Shown here piece by piece: positions 8,324-15,904 of a stretch of DNA of 41,497 nucleotides. How positions within the stretch are numbered: the stretch's first letter is position 1; each line of letters begins with the position of its first letter. The notes beneath the pieces are model-generated. The model saw only the letters and a list, made by a program, of their open reading frames with translations, ran no database searches and was not told the DNA's origin. Source of the stretch: a virus; IMG/VR virus record IMGVR_UViG_3300017991_000192, positions 1 through 41,497 of that record, one strand, 5' to 3'. Made by a program: the position numbers and the translations under genes.

Positions 8324-9871
8324 TTATTGTTCAGAGCCGCCTTGTGAACCTGCAGCAGCTCCGAGTTGATTTATAACATTCGGGCCTAACTTCTCAATCA
8401 TCGACTGCATCTGCATTCGCTGTTCAGCTTGTGTTATTTCTTCCGGAGTCTTTATGAGACCACCCATGTCAATTCCAAGAGCTGTTCCGGCTCTCTTAAT
8501 GTAATCACCAACATTCATATAAGTTGATAATACAGCCGGTCCAAAAGGTGCTAATTGATCAGCTAAAACGCGCAATTTATTCAAATCATGCCCGCGACCT
8601 AACGCCTCTAGGCCTGTTGTAATTTGCGGTTTCACCACACCTTCAGGCAGCTTGGGCAGTTTCTTCTGCTTCTGCAGTTTGTGTATCAGAAGTTTAACCA
8701 AAGGTAGTTGGAATTCCTGTGACAGAATCGAATAGACACCACCAAGGGCATCTTCTAATTCCCCTGCCATATATCGAATTTCTTCGGCAGTCACCCGCTC
8801 TCCTTTGCGCTGAACAGACGTGTTCAACAGAAATGCAAAAGACAGGCGAGACGTGATCTCCTTAATTGTCTCAAAGGCAATCTTAAAGTCAGCAAATTTC
8901 TCCATCTGAATCGTCGTAACGTCGGTAGCGTTTCCTTCACGGATAGATCCATTAGGTGCTTCATCCAGCGTTTTCGCTGAAGTCGAACCGTTGGGAGCAA
9001 CTAAGAATAAGACTTTAGCTGCAGCAGCCGAACCTTGAACGATGGCTTTAGTGAGCTTTTCGAGGGAGTAGAGATCACCGAAATATTCTTCAATGAAACC
9101 CCGACCATAATCCTCATTATCGATTTTCGTCCACCGAAGAGCCATCCAAGGACATTTGTCTTTTGGATAATGCCCAGTACTATCCGGGATGACAATGCCG
9201 TTAATCTCCTGATAAATGTTATAGGACTCGCCAGACAGGTAAATTCGAGTATAGAGCTCAATAACATCTTCTCGATTGTTCTCCGTGTCGTCTACGCCAC
9301 ACGCTTGCTTAACAGACTCACTCAAAGCCAGCGTAGAGATTCCCTCTTTAGTTATCATCTCCAACACAGTTCCTGCAGGATCGCGCTTAACCACAAAGCG
9401 TGATAGCGGAAAGATACGCAAACCATTCTCATTCAGAATGTTGACCAACACGTTTCCACCAACGATCAGATGCTTTAAGACTTCAAACGTAGAAACACGA
9501 ATGGCTGAAGACTCGACGTCCGACATGACGGCCCGTTCCATCTTATTGAAACCTTCTTCAACTTCAGCTCGCATTCCTTCTTGTTGCGTTAACTGTTCCA
9601 GAGTAAAGTCGTCCACGGTGAGTTTAAAAAATGGACTATTGGGTGGGAGCAGGGCGAGCAGCAGTTTAGACGCAAGGTTGTTTGTGCCCCTTGCGCCCAG
9701 GCCCTGATATGGAGTGGGATAGATGGTGTGAGCGTTATTTTCCTTGGGAGGAATTAACGTTGGTATGGTGAGCTTCGCGCACTTTTCAGCCCGTTCGAGA
9801 TACGGATCACGCAAAGATTCTAACTTGTTGTAAAGGGACTTGGCAGTGCCGTCGCCTTGAGTTTCTACCAT
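8324..9871 (-). CDS. Portal protein (gp8-like head-to-tail connector)
   Basis: A 515-residue protein matching T7 gp8 (536 residues), the dodecameric portal through which DNA is packaged and ejected. Family hallmarks are the N-terminal YNKLESLRDPYLERAEKCAK, then LTIPTLIPP and a YQGLGARGTNNLASKLLLAL segment near residues 55-75. In the C-terminal third are LSFAFLLNTSVQRKGERVTA and the Arg-Tyr-Met-Ala-Gly-Glu-Leu-Glu region. The last 40 residues are rich in Gln and Met. The start is ATG after AGGAG. It follows the gp7.3-like gene by 9 nt. Confidence 0.96.
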   Translation of the reverse strand: MVETQGDGTAKSLYNKLESLRDPYLERAEKCAKLTIPTLIPPKENNAHTIYPTPYQGLGARGTNNLASKLLLALLPPNSPFFKLTVDDFTLEQLTQQEGMRAEVEEGFNKMERAVMSDVESSAIRVSTFEVLKHLIVGGNVLVNILNENGLRIFPLSRFVVKRDPAGTVLEMITKEGISTLALSESVKQACGVDDTENNREDVIELYTRIYLSGESYNIYQEINGIVIPDSTGHYPKDKCPWMALRWTKIDNEDYGRGFIEEYFGDLYSLEKLTKAIVQGSAAAAKVLFLVAPNGSTSAKTLDEAPNGSIREGNATDVTTIQMEKFADFKIAFETIKEITSRLSFAFLLNTSVQRKGERVTAEEIRYMAGELEDALGGVYSILSQEFQLPLVKLLIHKLQKQKKLPKLPEGVVKPQITTGLEALGRGHDLNKLRVLADQLAPFGPAVLSTYMNVGDYIKRAGTALGIDMGGLIKTPEEITQAEQRMQMQSMIEKLGPNVINQLGAAAGSQGGSEQ

Positions 9872-9880
9872 AAGGGTCTC

Positions 9881-10111
9881 CTATTTCGGGATATTCAATC
9901 CAGACCCCCGACTCGCGCTCGCAGTCGAATCTGCACGGTTAATTCGAAGAGAACTTCGTCCGGCAGCTCGTCGCTTCTTGGGATTCTTTTTCTTGGATTT
10001 GATTTTTAAAGGCGAGGAAGTAGGTGGGGGTGCTTCCGGAGTAATTACCGGGGCGGGTATAGACGGTGCGGCGGGAACTTTGGGTTTCTTGAAGATCGCA
10101 GAACTACACAT
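9881..10111 (-). CDS. Small virion protein, gp7.3-like
   Basis: A 76-residue Pro/Lys-rich protein with the C-terminal signature GRSSLRINRA...SGLNIPK. This closely parallels the end of T7 gp7.3 (GGKKSLSVARSSGGGINI), a small tail-associated virion protein implicated in host range. The N-terminus has alternating Pro and Ala and is likely disordered. Its ATG overlaps the TAA of the upstream gene (TAATG), so translation is coupled. It sits directly before the portal gene, as in T7. Confidence 0.8.
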   Translation of the reverse strand: MCSSAIFKKPKVPAAPSIPAPVITPEAPPPTSSPLKIKSKKKNPKKRRAAGRSSLRINRADSTASASRGSGLNIPK

Positions 10112-10311
10112 TAAGATGGCTCCTTCCGTATGACTTCTGGAAGATCTGCTTGAGTTTCTTTCAATTTAACATTCAACATACGCACGAGCATACGCTGACC
10201 TGTTTTCATCCAGATCTCACGCTCTGACCACGCCGGATCAGCCGAGCATTCTGGATATAATTTGTTTAACTCGTGAATCAGATCTTCAGAATAAAGTGGT
10301 ATTTTTTCCAT
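10111..10311 (-). CDS. Conserved-type small protein before the portal module
   Basis: A 66-residue protein I do not recognise. It is acidic to neutral, with helical stretches and a Trp-Ser-Glu-Arg-Glu-Ile-Trp motif near residue 28, and has no membrane segment or cysteine motif beyond one Cys. It is the first gene after the phage promoter copy at 10318-10339. Its ribosome site AAGGA lies inside the presumed initially transcribed bases of that promoter, so its leader would be only about 10 nt. Being first in the virion operon, it may be a head completion or assembly factor, but nothing in the sequence proves this. Confidence 0.75.
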   Translation of the reverse strand: MEKIPLYSEDLIHELNKLYPECSADPAWSEREIWMKTGQRMLVRMLNVKLKETQADLPEVIRKEPS

Positions 10312-10317
10312 GAGTTT

Positions 10318-10339
10318 TCCTTATATGAGGGAGGGGTCT
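10318..10339 (-). promoter_or_regulatory. Phage RNA polymerase promoter, virion operon copy
   Basis: Exact copy of the element AGACCCCTCCCTCATATAAG plus GA on the minus strand. The part CCCTCATATAAGGA resembles the core of the T3 promoter, CCCTCACTAAAGGGA. Identical copies are at 22753-22774 and 30026-30047. A perfect 7-bp inverted repeat, GGGTCTA/TAGACCC, overlaps its upstream edge in this copy only. It is placed to transcribe the portal, scaffold, capsid and tail genes, like the T7 class III promoters. Confidence 0.82.
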
Positions 10340-10359
10340 ACCTAGACCCAGGGTTAGCT

Positions 10360-10545
10360 TCAAGTTTCACATTCGGTTTCAACTTTTGGTACACATGCTG
10401 TGGGTGAATCCACCCGCTCACTGCGCGTTAAAAAAGCCAAAGCTCCACAGGGGCATCGCATAGCCTTTATTTCAATACCCCCGTAGAGCCTCAACTCTCC
10501 CAGTACTCTGTCACACACAGAACAGACAATCTTAAAGTTCTCCAC
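10360..10545 (-). CDS. Small zinc-ribbon protein
   Basis: A 61-residue protein with C-x2-C (CSVC, residues 8-11) and C-x-C (CPC, near residue 32), a probable zinc knuckle, plus two more Cys near the C-terminus. The start is GTG at 10545; I see no clear ribosome site, so the start is uncertain. It is the last gene before the virion promoter. The function is unknown; small phage zinc-ribbon proteins often bind nucleic acid or host proteins, but that is general knowledge and not shown here. Confidence 0.6.
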   Translation of the reverse strand: MENFKIVCSVCDRVLGELRLYGGIEIKAMRCPCGALAFLTRSERVDSPTACVPKVETECET

Positions 10546-10551
10546 AGCCGA

Positions 10552-10983
10552 CTACTTAATAATCAGTCTTGGAGGGACACGCTGTAGATCTAAAATCCGG
10601 GTTTGAAGTTTGAACATGGTGGTATTTTGTTCAACCATATTCTGGAATAACTCCTTGTTCATTCTACGAGCATCATCAAGATGTAATTTCAAAGCTTCAC
10701 GTTCACCCGCAGATCCTTCTTCAGATGGCCGGATTCCGGCACGATACAGATCATCCATGAGCGTCTGAGCTGCTGAATATGAAAGTGTCATAAGTGAATC
10801 GAGAAGTGTTCCAGCTTCATGTTTGACAACTTCAACGCTTTGGACATTCAGAAAATGACCACCTTTTTCAGAAAAAGCATACACCTGCAGACTGTTTGAA
10901 GGCACATCGAGTTTAACGCGCAGTTGGTGATCATCCCGTGTATGTTCACACGCACAAAGCAATCGCTTATCAGTCTTCGTCAT
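10552..10983 (-). CDS. Unrecognised protein with C-terminal coiled coil
   Basis: A 143-residue protein starting at the ATG at 10983, with GGGAG 10 nt upstream; the longer frame to 11043 lacks a ribosome site and overlaps the previous gene. It overlaps that gene (stop at 10970) by 14 nt. The N-terminal part is beta-like, with VKLDVPSNSLQVYAF near residue 22. The C-terminal 60 residues (EREALKLHLDDARRMNKEL onward) look like an amphipathic helix or coiled coil. I cannot assign a family. Confidence 0.7.
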   Translation of the reverse strand: MTKTDKRLLCACEHTRDDHQLRVKLDVPSNSLQVYAFSEKGGHFLNVQSVEVVKHEAGTLLDSLMTLSYSAAQTLMDDLYRAGIRPSEEGSAGEREALKLHLDDARRMNKELFQNMVEQNTTMFKLQTRILDLQRVPPRLIIK

Positions 10984-11203
10984 TGAATATAATCTCCCAT
11001 GCGTAAGGGTTAAATTTCTTAGATACGATAAGAGGCACACCACAAACTGCGTCCAGGGATTTCAATTTTCTCGTTGAGAACAGGAGGATCTCCTTACGTA
11101 AAGCATCAGCAATTCGTTGACCAACAATAAGAGATTTAAATTCTAATCCCAGTTCTCTCAATTCCAACAGTGAAGTTACCATCTTATCAATAATATCCGT
11201 CAC
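10970..11203 (-). CDS. Small protein; likely detached C-terminal part of the diphosphohydrolase-like gene
   Basis: A 77-residue ORF with a GTG start at 11203, lying inside one copy of a 29-bp direct repeat (11198-11226). Deleting one repeat and the 32 bases between the copies (61 bp) would join this frame directly to the upstream DUF5664-type gene after its SPPPEQGVT segment. The fused sequence would read ...GVT-DIIDKMVTSLL. It therefore looks like the former C-terminal region of that protein, or a coupled partner, separated by a non-triplet insertion. It may still be translated from GTG, with AAGG just upstream. Residues are mixed charged and helical, with a C-terminal VPLIVSKKFNPYAWEIIF strand-like segment. 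Confidence 0.55.
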   Translation of the reverse strand: MTDIIDKMVTSLLELRELGLEFKSLIVGQRIADALRKEILLFSTRKLKSLDAVCGVPLIVSKKFNPYAWEIIFNDED

Positions 11204-11723
11204 ACCTTGTTCGGGAGGGGGAGACTTTTTTCAGCCAATGATGGAGGAGCCAAGCTGGCGTCACACCTTGTTCGGGAGGGGGAGACTGTTCGTCGGAGGA
11301 CTGTGTGTCTTGTTCAGTAACAGACACCTTGTCTGCCAGAGGATAAGGCAAATCATCCAGGGACTCCGGAAGCAAGCCTCTTTCGATACGCTGCTTCGTG
11401 TCATAAGCACAGAACAAATTCCAGATTGCCGCAATCAAATGGTTTTCATCACGCATCCCCACAGTGAACTCAGTTAAGTGTCGCATCCCTGAGTCAACAA
11501 AACGTGAGATTGGAATGCCCTTCTCCCAGTTACGATCACCATACTTCTGGCATCCTGCCTGAAAATGCTTGGCCAAATCCATTAGGGCAAACATGGGGAG
11601 TAGGTCAAAGCGTCCTTTATTCTCCTGCGTATCTCTGACGGCACCGGTTTCAAACTCCTGTCGTTTCCCTGAGTCTTTGATCACGTAATCTCCAACACCA
11701 CGATGATCTGTTTTAACTGACAT
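11187..11723 (-). CDS. dATP/dGTP diphosphohydrolase-like protein (DUF5664 / MazG-like)
   Basis: A 178-residue protein. Residues 35-130 carry the signature of phage dATP/dGTP diphosphohydrolases: KGRFDLLPMFALMDLAKHF, then CQKYGDRNWEKGIPISRFVDSGMRHL, then HLIAAIWNLFCAYD. Known members hydrolyse dATP or dGTP to (d)NMP and in some phages clear host nucleotides to favour modified bases; whether this one does so is unknown. The last 23 residues are out of frame with the downstream ORF because of a 61-bp insertion bounded by a 29-bp repeat. The C-terminus is therefore probably not ancestral. The start is ATG after AGGAGG. It overlaps the Cys-rich gene upstream by 43 nt. Confidence 0.8.
   Translation of the reverse strand: MSVKTDHRGVGDYVIKDSGKRQEFETGAVRDTQENKGRFDLLPMFALMDLAKHFQAGCQKYGDRNWEKGIPISRFVDSGMRHLTEFTVGMRDENHLIAAIWNLFCAYDTKQRIERGLLPESLDDLPYPLADKVSVTEQDTQSSDEQSPPPEQGVTPAWLLHHWLKKVSPSRTRCDGYY
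11198..11287. repeat. Pair of perfect 29-bp direct repeats
   Basis: The plus-strand copies run 11198-11226 and 11259-11287; each begins CGTCACACCTTGTTCGG and ends GAGACT. Their starts are 61 bp apart. They encode SPPPEQGVT in one frame at the first translated copy and another frame at the second, because 61 is not a multiple of three. Confidence 0.95.
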
Positions 11724-11992
11724 TTAATCGCCTCCTTTTCCTCTTCATGATTTCGTTTCACATTCCAGGAAACAAACTCGCTTCCAGCATAACAGCTCCG
11801 GCAAGGCTCAGACATCCCCGAACGCTTTGCAAACTGACAATCGGTACAGGCGGCTTCAGACTCAGCATGCTCCGGCAGCAGGGGTAAATAGGGGCAATAC
11901 CACGGCTTTGTAGCTGAGGTAAAGCATACGGAACAAGGCACTTTAGCTCCTGAGCTGGAATAAAAAGCGCATGTAATACATTTAGGTCTCAT
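11681..11992 (-). CDS. Double zinc-ribbon protein
   Basis: A 103-residue protein with two tandem Cys modules: CITC...CSVC (residues 5-23) and CTDC...PCRSC (about residues 49-67). Each has the pattern C-x2-C-x10-12-C-x2-C expected for zinc ribbons. The second module shares the EPCRSC block with the 57-residue protein encoded directly upstream, so the two genes look like duplicates. Its ATG overlaps the stop of that gene. The function is unknown. Confidence 0.72.
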   Translation of the reverse strand: MRPKCITCAFYSSSGAKVPCSVCFTSATKPWYCPYLPLLPEHAESEAACTDCQFAKRSGMSEPCRSCYAGSEFVSWNVKRNHEEEKEAIKCQLKQIIVVLEIT

Positions 11993-12155
11993 TCATCCTC
12001 CTCTTATCCGGTTTAAAGTTGGGCCGTTCGCGCGTTGAATCATCAAGACAAGAACGGCAGGGTTCTTTTAATCCCTTCACGTCGCGCATATCACAGTGCT
12101 TACAAGCAATACACCACCGCATTTCAACGGGATCACTCGTTAAGTTGGTGTCCAT
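11982..12155 (-). CDS. Small zinc-ribbon protein (57 residues)
   Basis: A short gene with AAGGAGG 9 nt before its ATG at 12155. The 57-residue product has CIACKHC and EPCRSC, a C-x2-C-x(n)-C-x2-C zinc-binding pattern, and ends in a basic tail. The pattern repeats in the downstream 103-residue protein. It overlaps the exonuclease gene by 16 nt at its start and the downstream gene by 11 nt at its end. Tight packing, a strong ribosome site and the conserved Cys pattern support it as real despite its size. Confidence 0.72.
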   Translation of the reverse strand: MDTNLTSDPVEMRWCIACKHCDMRDVKGLKEPCRSCLDDSTRERPNFKPDKRRMNET

Positions 12156-12889
12156 AAGATGGGCCTCCTTGTTTCAAAATTAAAATCTTCAACTCGAAGA
12201 ATTCTTGCCATGCGTGCATTTAGTAACGCATCCTCCTCTGTGAGTCCAACACCAAGGAAAGCAGACAGACACGCCTCCCAGTATTCTTCAAGTGCGACTT
12301 CTTGAAGAATTTTATCAGCCCTTACAGGGCCAACCCTGGGAACACCTGAATAGTTATCAACAGGATCTCCCATTAAAACTTGACGATAAAAATTGTAGTC
12401 GGCTTCATCCTTTGTAATCCGACGCAACTTTTTAGTCCGAGGGTTGTATACTCGCCCCGGAATGGTAAGCATGTCCTTATCCGTTGACACGATGATTCTC
12501 TTACCACTGCTAGATTTCTTATCCGTCGCTAGGATTCCCATCACATCATCAGCTTCAAGTCCGTCCCACAGTTTTACGGGATATTCCATAATGAAGAACT
12601 TTCGGATATCTGTTAACAAGGTGGGTTTTGGTACTGACTTGCGGTTGGCTTTATAATTGGGATTTATCTGTTTACGGAAATTCGTCATACTGGAGAGACA
12701 CACAATGAGATTTACTGTATTCAATTCCCTCGACAACTGTTCAAACGATTTGTCGATATCAGCTTTGGCTTGGTCAAGGTCTGCCAGTTCAGATTGCGTG
12801 TCCCCCCAGTCAAACGTCTGAGTATTTTTAAAGGCATAACGATAGGCATAAATATCCCCATCGATCAACGCCGTCGATTTAGATGCCAT
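12140..12889 (-). CDS. 5'-3' exonuclease (gp6-like, FEN/PIN family)
   Basis: A 249-residue protein of the flap-endonuclease-like family that includes T7 gp6, which removes RNA primers and degrades host DNA 5' to 3'. Visible acidic metal-site motifs are LIDGDIYAYRYA near residue 7, GLEADDVMGILA near residue 120, and VSTDKDMLTIPG near 143. They are followed by a helix-hairpin-helix region GDPVDNYSGVPRVGPVRADK near 182. NYKANRKS near 86 is the arch arginine region. I use the ATG at 12889, since the frame upstream to 12946 lies within the holin gene. It overlaps the holin gene stop by 11 nt. Confidence 0.93.
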   Translation of the reverse strand: MASKSTALIDGDIYAYRYAFKNTQTFDWGDTQSELADLDQAKADIDKSFEQLSRELNTVNLIVCLSSMTNFRKQINPNYKANRKSVPKPTLLTDIRKFFIMEYPVKLWDGLEADDVMGILATDKKSSSGKRIIVSTDKDMLTIPGRVYNPRTKKLRRITKDEADYNFYRQVLMGDPVDNYSGVPRVGPVRADKILQEVALEEYWEACLSAFLGVGLTEEDALLNARMARILRVEDFNFETRRPILWTPT

Positions 12890-13295
12890 TGCGCGTATTC
12901 TTAAAGAAGTTCCAACCGCGCAACCCGAAGCTGGCAACGATGGCACCCAAAAAAGCCCACTGATACCAGTCCGGAGTTGAATTTTTCAAAACTTCAAATC
13001 CAGTTTTTACGAAGGGCTGAAAGCGCGGGATGAAACACATGATAAAAGGAACAGATAAAAGAACTGTAAACCATTCATCCTTCCACGAAAATTTCATTCC
13101 CTCAGCAGCGATGTTGTCATAGTTGACGTCGCCTTCCACAACTGTTTGATGCCTCTTGACGGCACCCTCAACTTTTGCTTTAGCAACTGCCACCTTGCCC
13201 TGAGATTCAATCTTCTTGCGCTCCTGCCAGTTAGTGAAAAGCTTTCCACCAGTTTCGATGATACTCAAAACCGCAGAAACTACTGGAATACTCAT
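12879..13295 (-). CDS. Holin candidate (GTA-type 3-TM holin family)
   Basis: A 138-residue protein: a short hydrophobic N-terminal segment (VVSAVLSIIETGG), a charged helical middle rich in Lys, and then two clear membrane segments. These are WFTVLLSVPFIMCFIP near residue 75 and WYQWAFLGAIVASFGLRGW near residue 110. The layout and the WKDEWFTVLLSVPFIMCFIP block are like the GTA_holin_3TM family found in phages and gene transfer agents. Holins open the inner membrane for lysis. It starts with ATGA overlapping the preceding gene stop and is not adjacent to the amidase gene. Confidence 0.75.
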   Translation of the reverse strand: MSIPVVSAVLSIIETGGKLFTNWQERKKIESQGKVAVAKAKVEGAVKRHQTVVEGDVNYDNIAAEGMKFSWKDEWFTVLLSVPFIMCFIPRFQPFVKTGFEVLKNSTPDWYQWAFLGAIVASFGLRGWNFFKNTRNGI

Positions 13296-13642
13296 GATAA
13301 CCTGACTCCATCAGTCGGCGCGCCCATGGATATACTGGACATGAAACCCCCGCGATCATAGAGTATCGCCACTGTTTTCGTAACGCGATTCTCATAGACA
13401 GCCACGAGTTCCGTTCCTGTGGGGATAACAGCGTTCGCCCACTTTACCCATTTTGCAGTCACGTCAATCGCCACGGGCTCAGGTTTTTCTTCGTGTCGTA
13501 CCATATCGCACAACTCCTCATATCGAGTCGATTCCAGGAACTTGTTATAATCTTCATCAGCTCTAAGCTCACGAGCAATCAAATCAGAAGCCCAAGTTCC
13601 AGGCTTGTTGTTTATCTTTTTGATCGTGTCTAAGTCATACAT
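13292..13642 (-). CDS. Unrecognised 116-residue protein
   Basis: The start is ATG with AAGGAGG 7 nt upstream. The N-terminal half is helical and acidic (LIARELRADEDYNKFLESTR). The C-terminal half has a beta-like VIPTGTELVAVYENRVTKTV stretch. There are no Cys motifs or membrane segments. Its stop overlaps the holin start by 4 nt (ATGA), so the two are coupled. I cannot assign a function. Confidence 0.72.
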   Translation of the reverse strand: MYDLDTIKKINNKPGTWASDLIARELRADEDYNKFLESTRYEELCDMVRHEEKPEPVAIDVTAKWVKWANAVIPTGTELVAVYENRVTKTVAILYDRGGFMSSISMGAPTDGVRLS

Positions 13643-13673
13643 AATAGCCTCCTTCTAATTTTGTGGTTAAGGT

Positions 13674-13877
13674 TTAAGGTAAAATTTTTTCAAACTCAGC
13701 CAGTCGCGTGTAAATCCACGCCCGAAGTTTAACTTCCAGACCATTCGCTGGACGTGGTAAAAATGAAAGCCACAATGCAAGCTGCAGTTCTCCAGCCTCT
13801 TCGACCATCTGAGGCGTAGGGTAAGACTCGTAGCGAACAGACCCACGCAACTGTTCATTGGTTTTATCTTTTTGCAT
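13674..13877 (-). CDS. Small unrecognised protein (67 residues)
   Basis: Preceded by a very strong ribosome site (GGAGGAGGAGG) 5 nt before its ATG. The product is short and helical with a MVEEAGELQLALWLSFLP segment. That segment is too short and charged at one end to call a membrane helix with confidence. An overlapping frame (13667-13858) lacks a ribosome site. The function is unknown. Confidence 0.68.
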   Translation of the reverse strand: MQKDKTNEQLRGSVRYESYPTPQMVEEAGELQLALWLSFLPRPANGLEVKLRAWIYTRLAEFEKILP

Positions 13878-13904
13878 CTATCCTCCTCCTCCTCCGTGTG
13901 TGTT

Positions 13905-14057
13905 TTACTTTGACTTGTTTAACCACATCCGCACGATGATGACTGCAGCTGCGGGCCACATCAAAGCTTGCAGCGTACCGGCTGTGATATCAATCACCCC
14001 TAACATCATCTTCAGCTTAGTCAGCTCCATAATCAAATTGGCTTGAAAAATTTCCAT
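13905..14057 (-). CDS. Small membrane protein (50 residues)
   Basis: A short ORF directly after DNA polymerase, with AAAGGAG 10 nt before the ATG at 14057. It has an N-terminal amphipathic helix (ANLIMELTKLKMMLGVIDI) and one membrane segment (ALMWPAAAVIIVRMW, about residues 31-45) followed by a basic tail NKSK, suggesting a cytoplasmic C-terminus. Size and topology allow a holin, antiholin or host-membrane inhibitor; the sequence cannot decide. Confidence 0.7.
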   Translation of the reverse strand: MEIFQANLIMELTKLKMMLGVIDITAGTLQALMWPAAAVIIVRMWLNKSK

Positions 14058-14074
14058 ATGCTTATTCTCCTTTC

Positions 14075-15904
14075 TTAATGTGTTTCAGCCCAAGACTGAC
14101 CGATCTTATACTCCCCGTCTAAGGGACACCGAAACTTAAAGTGTTCTCCAGCCTTTTTAATGGCCTCTACACCAGTTGAACCTACAGCGTCAGCAACACC
14201 TTCCAGGGAATCAACCTGCCACTCGTCATGGATATTGGCGCAGAATTCATAATGAACTCCAGGCTCTAAACCACACAGAGTTTTTTGTTGAAGATCGGCA
14301 TCAAATATAGCCAGAGCTTTCTTCATGACAATTGCCCCCGCACCTTGCAGTAAAGTGTTCAAGGCTGAATGCGGAGATCTAACGTGCAAATGTCTGCCGT
14401 CGAGACCAATGAGATATCCCCGTTTACAGGCAGCTTGAACTCCAGCTTGTAATTTAGAGAGAGCCGGGAGATTGGCGAGAAACGTTTTACGTAACTTACC
14501 ACCTGCTCCGGCACCTTTCTTAAGGAGTTCTCCAAGCTTTGCATTACCTGCTCCGTAAAGGAAGGCATAGACAAATCTTTTAGCAAGGTCCCTGTATTTA
14601 TCTTCCTCCGGGAGGCCGAGTCGCTCTCGATTGTAACTGTGTATGTCAGACTTAAGGATAATTTCTCCATATTCACCTCCATCCCACCGTGCCATATAGT
14701 GTGCCAGACACCGCAGCTCTAAACCTGATGCGTCAATACCAACTAAAGCTCCAAGTCGAGGAACAAACAGACTGCGACATTCCTTGCCATACGGTTTATA
14801 CACTGCCGGGACCTGCGCCACATTTGGGTGGCTATGTGTCATTCGACCGGTTACCGCACCATTCGAATTGACCGAACCATAAATCACACCTTCCCGTTCC
14901 TGTTTAAGCCACGCTTGAGTTCCCTCGGCCAACTGTGAGATCCTCTTATCTACAGTCAGGTATTCAGACAGGATAGGTGCTTCAGGATATTTCAACTTCG
15001 AGATGACCACCTCGTCAACTTGCGGTTTGCCACCGCCCGTGAAAACTGAAGGCTTCCACCCGCGAAGCTTGATTAAACGGTCCGCGATATGATCACGAGA
15101 CGCAGCATTAAATTCAACCAACTTAACGCGCGTCATAGGACAATCTTTTGTATATCTGTAACGCTTGTTGTTAGCTTTAGGTGTGAAACTCTTCGCTGTC
15201 CCTGGGGCTCTCCACCCATCTTTTGGGACATACCACGGCTTGAAAGTGTCTTGAAGTTGCGCCTCCAGTTCCTTTTTCTTTTTGACCAACTGGGCGTATA
15301 GCGATCCTCCAGCATCAGTATCAAAACCAAACCCATACTCCTCTTGTCGCCACACAATCTGCGCAACTTTATGCTCTAAGTCCAAGGCTTCCGGGCTGTA
15401 CTTTTTGGTTTCAATCAGTGTGAGAAGATCGTCAGTAACACGCACATCTTGCTCGCAATAGTCATCCATTTCAGGTGTCCACGTTCCCCAAGGTCCCTTA
15501 AAATCTCCCTTATAATTTCCGAGACGATATCCCCAAGCCTCCAAGGACTGCTTACCATAGATATTTCTTGGGATCTTACCCTTACGCATGGCAACTGCAT
15601 CGCGATCTTTCAGATCCGTCCAAATAAGTTTTGCCATAACAAACGTGTCTAGTACTTTACCTTTGGGTTCAAACCCAGGGTACACCTTCTTGATTGCAGG
15701 GATATCAAACCGAATAATGTTGTGACCACAGATGACGTCTGCTTTCATCAGCCACTGCAATCCCTCTGCAAGTGTGTCCATTGCGGGTGTGTTCCGAAAC
15801 CGGTAAACGGTCTTCTTCCCATGCACCCGCACGGACATACAATGGATCTTTGTTAATTCATCGAGCAAGCCGTCGGTCTCTATGTCAAAGACCAATGTTT
15901 GCAC
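14075..15904 (-). CDS. Family A DNA polymerase (gp5-like)
   Basis: A 609-residue protein. The N-terminal 3'-5' exonuclease has VFDIETDGLL (Asp7, Glu9) and ICGHNIIRFDIPA. The polymerase domain has motif A GIDASGLELRCLAHY (Asp391), motif B KRFVYAFLYGAGNAKLG, and motif C NIHDEWQVD (His-Asp560-Glu). T7 gp5 has 704 residues; this one is shorter, and I do not see an obvious thioredoxin-binding insertion, though I could not align it. The start is GTG, overlapping the TAG of the RNA ligase gene by one base, with GGAGG upstream. It replicates the phage genome with the primase-helicase. Confidence 0.96.
   Translation of the reverse strand: MQTLVFDIETDGLLDELTKIHCMSVRVHGKKTVYRFRNTPAMDTLAEGLQWLMKADVICGHNIIRFDIPAIKKVYPGFEPKGKVLDTFVMAKLIWTDLKDRDAVAMRKGKIPRNIYGKQSLEAWGYRLGNYKGDFKGPWGTWTPEMDDYCEQDVRVTDDLLTLIETKKYSPEALDLEHKVAQIVWRQEEYGFGFDTDAGGSLYAQLVKKKKELEAQLQDTFKPWYVPKDGWRAPGTAKSFTPKANNKRYRYTKDCPMTRVKLVEFNAASRDHIADRLIKLRGWKPSVFTGGGKPQVDEVVISKLKYPEAPILSEYLTVDKRISQLAEGTQAWLKQEREGVIYGSVNSNGAVTGRMTHSHPNVAQVPAVYKPYGKECRSLFVPRLGALVGIDASGLELRCLAHYMARWDGGEYGEIILKSDIHSYNRERLGLPEEDKYRDLAKRFVYAFLYGAGNAKLGELLKKGAGAGGKLRKTFLANLPALSKLQAGVQAACKRGYLIGLDGRHLHVRSPHSALNTLLQGAGAIVMKKALAIFDADLQQKTLCGLEPGVHYEFCANIHDEWQVDSLEGVADAVGSTGVEAIKKAGEHFKFRCPLDGEYKIGQSWAETH

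Noticed and set aside
13667-13858. Minus-strand 63-codon frame
   Set aside because: It overlaps the 67-residue gene in another frame, without the strong ribosome site that serves the latter.
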